This document shows, in pieces, positions 60,175 through 64,000 of a stretch of DNA of 64,000 nucleotides. The position numbers and the translations under genes are program-made. Below the pieces are notes generated by a model. The model did not search any database. It saw nothing but the letters and a program-made list of their open reading frames with translations, and was not told the origin of the DNA. Source of the DNA: Cubamyces lactineus (taxonomy: Eukaryota > Basidiomycota > Agaricomycetes > Polyporales > Polyporaceae); contig JACDTU010000008.1 of the NCBI GenBank assembly GCA_022376465.1, positions 620,001 to 684,000 on the forward strand. Direction: 5' to 3'. How positions within the stretch are numbered: the stretch's first letter is position 1; every line of letters begins with the position of its first letter.

Positions 60175-61213
60175 CCCCGTGGGGGGCGGGGTTGCAACGG
60201 GTCGAAGCCCACAACCCTTTGACAACGCTTGGCCTCCTCAGGCCCAGCAATACTAAGCCACGAGACCACTCTGCGAGCTCGATCGCGCGACTCGGCGGTG
60301 CACGCTAGTACTGCACGCAGGCAGGCATCACGGCAGCGAAGAAAAACCATGCGCATCGATGGGGCGACGAGCCGCAGCACGAACCACAACTTTGAGCTCG
60401 AAGAAAGACCACGATGCGCCTTTTTCAGCCCTCTTCCCTCGCCCCGGACGCGTAGGGTCCCGTCTGATATCTAATACTCAAGCCGATGTCAATCAAAGTC
60501 CCTTGGACTCATCTTTACGACACACTTGACATGTCCGTGGCATCGATAGCCATCTACGCGCTCCCCGAACCCACATTTTTGATAAACTCTACGCAAGAGG
60601 CGGTCCACGCCCTCGCAGCGTGTCCAACTCTGATCATAATCCGAAGCCGCCACGGGCGCGCACTGATCTCGCCTCCGGAGCCCGCTGGGCGTTCGGGGAG
60701 CGGCACCAACCTGGTATTGTTGCACCAACAGAAAATATGCGCTAAGACTCGTCACGTTGCACACATACGCCCACAATTCGGCAATCGCCTGTCACTGACC
60801 AATCGTTGCAATCCTCGTTCATGAGTGGTTGTTGAGTCCGCATGCCCGTAGGCACATTACACAGTACACGAGCTACTCCGGCCCCTAGCGCGTGACCTCC
60901 GGGAACGTACGATATAGACTAACGTTTGTCGGACTCTAGAAAATCGCTGCCAGCGGCCAAGATGGCAGATCTACAGTAAAGATGGCCGCGTTTCCGACGA
61001 CGCCAAATCGCAAACTCAATCCGGACCCCGCACCTTCTGCGCATCCCTGTCCGTCGCCCAGTAGTAGGGCATCGAGCATCCTGGCAACGGCGCACACCTA
61101 GCCCAAGCTCGACGAGCCGGGATCTCAGCGACAGCGTCCGCATTCGGCAGCCAAGAGCTGTTTGTGGGCATGCGATGGTCGTGCCATACCGCGCGTGGGC
61201 ATTTAGAGGAGCA
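60175..61213. other. Convergent 3' intergenic region
   Basis: About 1 kb between the converging TAD2 and mitochondrial carrier stop codons. Open frames here are short and unlike known proteins. Confidence 0.5.
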
Positions 61214-62584
61214 TTACGGCTCCGCCCCGAGAAGTTTTCTCCGTTCGCGGCGGGCGGCGGTGGTACGCAAAAGCCAGGCAAGGTTCTCGTACACGACGAA
61301 CGTCACGCACGTCCCTGGAAGGACACGCACGAGGTTCGTGCCGAGCCCGCGGTAGAAACCGCTGATGCCCTCCTCCGTGAACGTTCGCTTTATGCATTGC
61401 CGGATGGTCGGGTATAGGTGCGCGGTCGCGTTATTCTGCCATATGACCAAGAATGAGCTATTGCCTACGATTTGAGATAAGGCAAGACGCCCACCTGTAT
61501 CCGCGACCGGACGACTTGGTATGGGTATGTCGAGGCGAGGGCAATGAGCTTGCTTGCCCCCGACATGAGCGTGTACGCGGTGTTCGACTACGTGATAATG
61601 TCAAAAAGGCTCGTGTCATCCAGGTCGGTATCGTGCAAAAGACGTACAAGCTTATCGTCCGACGGGGTGTACTCCTTGCCGGCCTTGGCGAACTGCCGCT
61701 TCTTCCGCTCGAAGCCCCACCGCTTCATTTCCTCGTAGACCATGAACTGTATCGCGCCGTTGCTGACTCCGAACAGGGCCAACGACGTGCCGCGGTAAAG
61801 CCCCGCGAGGCCCTCGTGGCGATAGATAGAAGACAGCCCATCTTATAGCAGCACAAGCATTAACCATCGCGAGCCTTATCACAACATGAGGTCTGCACTC
61901 ACGCCAGAGGCTGCGGTACGCCTTGGGGTCCTTCGGCTGCGTCGTGAACATGCGCACCTTGACGACCCATATGGGATTTGTCATAATTGCCGTCACGGCA
62001 CCTGTGCACGGGGGACGTTAGCCTGGCCAGCAGCGAGGGCGACGAGAGCGATGCGAACTCGCTTCCGCAGAGCACAGGAGGTAAGCTCCGGGCGACAGCT
62101 TGTAGTTGGGATCGCCGCCGGATGCGCGCTGCTTGAGCATGTGGTAGCTGCACAGTCGTCCCGCCGGGCTTAGCACACGTCCGTGACGTTCCACGCTCTC
62201 GCTGACACTCACAAGAGGAAGTAGAAGCCCCAGCTCGATGCGTTGCCAGCGATGTTAGCTCCGACGCCGCGATAGAGCCCCTTCCAGCCATCCCGCGCCT
62301 GGATCTCTGTGAGGGAGGACCATATGGCTTTGCCGATGCCGCCCTTGGGCTTGTCGGTCGCTACCTGGAACTTGACCTTGAGGAGATCGAGGGGATGCAT
62401 GCACAGCACGGCGACGACGCCTGCGCCCAGCCCCGCGAAAGCATGGTCCTTGACACACGCATGAAGTCAGCCGACCGGGCCACGAAGACGAGGAAATGGG
62501 GAGGATGACGGAATGCACGGAGGAGACACGTACGATGGCTGCGGTCGGGAAGAAGCTCGGCTGTCTCTGTTGCGGTTGGGACAT
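61214..62584 (-). CDS. FLX1: Mitochondrial carrier of the FAD/folate type (FLX1/SLC25A32-like)
   Basis: This inner-membrane SLC25 carrier probably exchanges FAD across the mitochondrial inner membrane. Exons (minus): 62584-62534, 62448-62213, 62147-62059, 62001-61903, 61841-61648, 61587-61495 and 61435-61214, giving 327 residues with the expected three repeats. Repeat signatures are HPLDLLKVKFQV, NPIWVVKVRMF and YPYQVVRSRIQ. The second and third lack the usual acidic residue and read W and Q; this is the hallmark of the FAD/folate carrier subgroup. Each is followed by its own YRG element (LYRGVGANI, LYRGTSLAL, FYRGLGTNL). Substrate is inferred from subgroup only. The 5' end is defined by MSQPQQRQPSF just before AGLGAGVVAV. 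Confidence 0.92.
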
Positions 62585-63300
62585 CCACGCGCACTGGCTG
62601 CTGCTGCTGCCGTCGTGGTCGAGCAGACGGATGCGAATGCGGCGACGAGCGGGAGAACGTTGACGATGACGGAGAGGAGTGACTCGGCGCTGCTGACGCT
62701 GAGCACCACCGCAAAGAAATTCTGACACGGAGGGCGGGCGAGATTAGATAGGCGCTCGCATTCCCGCTCGGAGGGGCGTCGGGCGCTTGTGCTGGACGCC
62801 TCCTGCGACAAGTCTACGTGGATAGGATCTGGACGCTGGGACCCTGCAGACCGGAGACTAGTGCGCATACGTGTAAGTGGGTACATCGCCGTTGGGGCAC
62901 TCGGACGCGGCCATGCTCGTCGGAGAAAATTTGGACAGAGCCAATCTCACGTTGTCGCAGCCCAGTTGCACGCAAGACACGCCTCGCTCGAACGCCCGCA
63001 CCCGGTGATACCATAACCAGGCACTGCAGACGACGGCGCAGACGCCTCGAGCTCGACCAGACCGGAACGCGGCGTCCATCGATGGCGGATGGTGGGCTGC
63101 ATTATTGCGTATTTGGATATTGAGATAAGATGTAAATGCGTGCATGCGCGGAGACGCGGGTGTTCACTGCTTGTGGTGGGTGTGTGGCAGTTGTGCTGAC
63201 TGGGATCCGGAGCAGACACATCGTTTCCCTTGTCCAGCCTGGGGAGTAATCGATATAGCCTGAGATCGCCCTCCGATCCTCCACTGCATCTACAAAGCAC
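62585..63300. promoter_or_regulatory. Divergent promoter region, carrier / prolyl oligopeptidase
   Basis: 716 nt between the two divergent start codons. A CATATAAG element lies not here but inside the first possible coding codons of the next gene (see findings). Confidence 0.45.
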
Positions 63301-63943
63301 ATGCTCTCCCTTCGACTCGCAGGCGTGGCAGCATCTCTCCGAGCTCCACCCGCCCATATAAGACGCGCTTTCCGTACGTCGACCCGCCTAGCCTCGCCCT
63401 TCCGTCCAACATCCACCATGCCCGTCTCCCCTACCCGCTGGGTGCCCAGCACCTACCCCGCCGCCCGCCGCTCCGACCACATCGACGTCTACAAGAGCGA
63501 GTCCAAGGGCGAGGTCCGCGTGCACGACCCCTACCAATGGCTCGAACACAACACCCCCGAGACCGAGGAGTGGACGACCGCCCAGGAGCAGTACACGCGC
63601 CAGTATCTCGACCAGAATCCCGAGCGGCAGGACCTCGAGAACCAAATCCGGAAGAACATGGATTACGCCAAGGTTCGGACGCGTTTTACACGCGTCTCTA
63701 CGCGTCAACCGGCATTGACTTTGTTCCATCATTAGTTCTCTGCGCCGGCCTTCAAAGATGATGGCCGGTGGTACTGGTACTACAACAGCGGCCTCCAGGC
63801 CCAGTCCGGTGAGCACACTGCTGTGTTTCTGGCACACGACCAAAACTCATGTACGGGCCTGGACAGTTCTATACCGCTCTAAAGACGGCGCGCTGCCCGA
63901 TTTCTCTCAAGGCGAAGACCTGGGCGGCGAGGTTTTCTTCGAC
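63301..63943 (+). CDS. Prolyl oligopeptidase (S9A family), 5' part; continues off the window
   Basis: Exons 63301-63672, 63736-63808 and 63867-63943 are followed by a donor at 63944, and the gene runs off the right edge. Only the N-terminal propeller-entry region is present: YPAARRSDHIDVYKS, VHDPYQWLEHNTPE, FSAPAFKDDGRWYWYYNSGL, VLYRSKDGALPDFSQ and GEVFFD. This matches the start of serine-type prolyl oligopeptidases; the catalytic Ser, Asp and His lie outside the window. Two starts are possible. ATG 63301 adds 39 residues rich in Arg, Ser and Ala without any acidic residue (ending RRAFRTSTRLASPFRPTST), which looks like a mitochondrial presequence. ATG 63418 gives the usual cytosolic start. 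Orthologues of the housekeeping POPA type are the best match by eye. Confidence 0.9.
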
Positions 63944-64000
63944 GTACGCTGGGTATATCGAGTCACGTGACCGCACACTCACCATGCGTTTCGCACCCAC

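Overview
The window is nuclear DNA of a filamentous basidiomycete, most likely an Agaricomycete. The evidence is the gene structure and the gene content. Almost every gene is cut by many introns of about 45-70 nt with GT(A/G)NGN donors, and some exons are only 7-20 nt. The content is typically fungal or basidiomycete: a 7TM DUF6534-type protein, a DUF2433 protein, a Delta-9 desaturase with a C-terminal cytochrome b5, a cytochrome b5-acyl-CoA dehydrogenase, MED13, a PNUTS homologue, RAD16 and ICP55. No rRNA, confident tRNA, CRISPR, virus or intact transposon was seen. I assembled the gene models by hand from reading frames, splice sites and conserved protein motifs. Spliced phases were checked and close for all complete models.

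Layout: 1-4899 (-) MED13, 3' end off the window. 5518-7941 (+) DUF2433 metallophosphoesterase-like protein with RRM and RGG tail. 9243-11440 (-) DUF6534 membrane protein in 18 exons. 11441-14124 has no recognisable gene. 14125-16412 (-) mitochondrial X-Pro aminopeptidase ICP55. 16754-19293 (-) APC-family permease. 19492-24004 (-) eIF5B. 24931-25876 (+) ARL2. 26004-27540 (-) stearoyl-CoA desaturase. 28895-30691 (-) glycosyltransferase-like type II membrane protein. 31097-31971 (+) IMP3. 32993-38895 (-) kinesin-3 (Unc104/KIF1). 40605-44006 (+) LIM-binding-domain transcription cofactor. 44950-48429 (-) PNUTS-type PP1 regulator. 49126-50056 (+) HMG-box protein. 50821-51754 (+) WW-domain protein. 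52467-56391 (+) RAD16. 56777-58832 (-) cytochrome b5-acyl-CoA dehydrogenase. 59294-60174 (+) TAD2. 61214-62584 (-) FAD/folate-type mitochondrial carrier. 63301-end (+) prolyl oligopeptidase, 3' part off the window.

This is a mostly housekeeping neighbourhood with no operon or biosynthetic cluster. Themes recur without evident co-regulation: transcription by Pol II (MED13, PNUTS, LIM-binding cofactor), translation and ribosome assembly (eIF5B, IMP3, TAD2), mitochondria (ICP55, carrier, perhaps the prolyl oligopeptidase), lipid metabolism (desaturase, acyl-CoA dehydrogenase, both with cytochrome b5), trafficking (ARL2, kinesin-3) and repair (RAD16).

The most unusual signal is in gene structure. 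Microexons of 7-19 nt repeatedly fall inside the most conserved motifs: the kinesin P-loop is spread over three consecutive microexons, and others lie in the ICP55, desaturase, RAD16 and WW-domain motifs. Three GC-AG introns are also inferred. I found no clear undescribed system; the best candidates for follow-up are listed in the findings.
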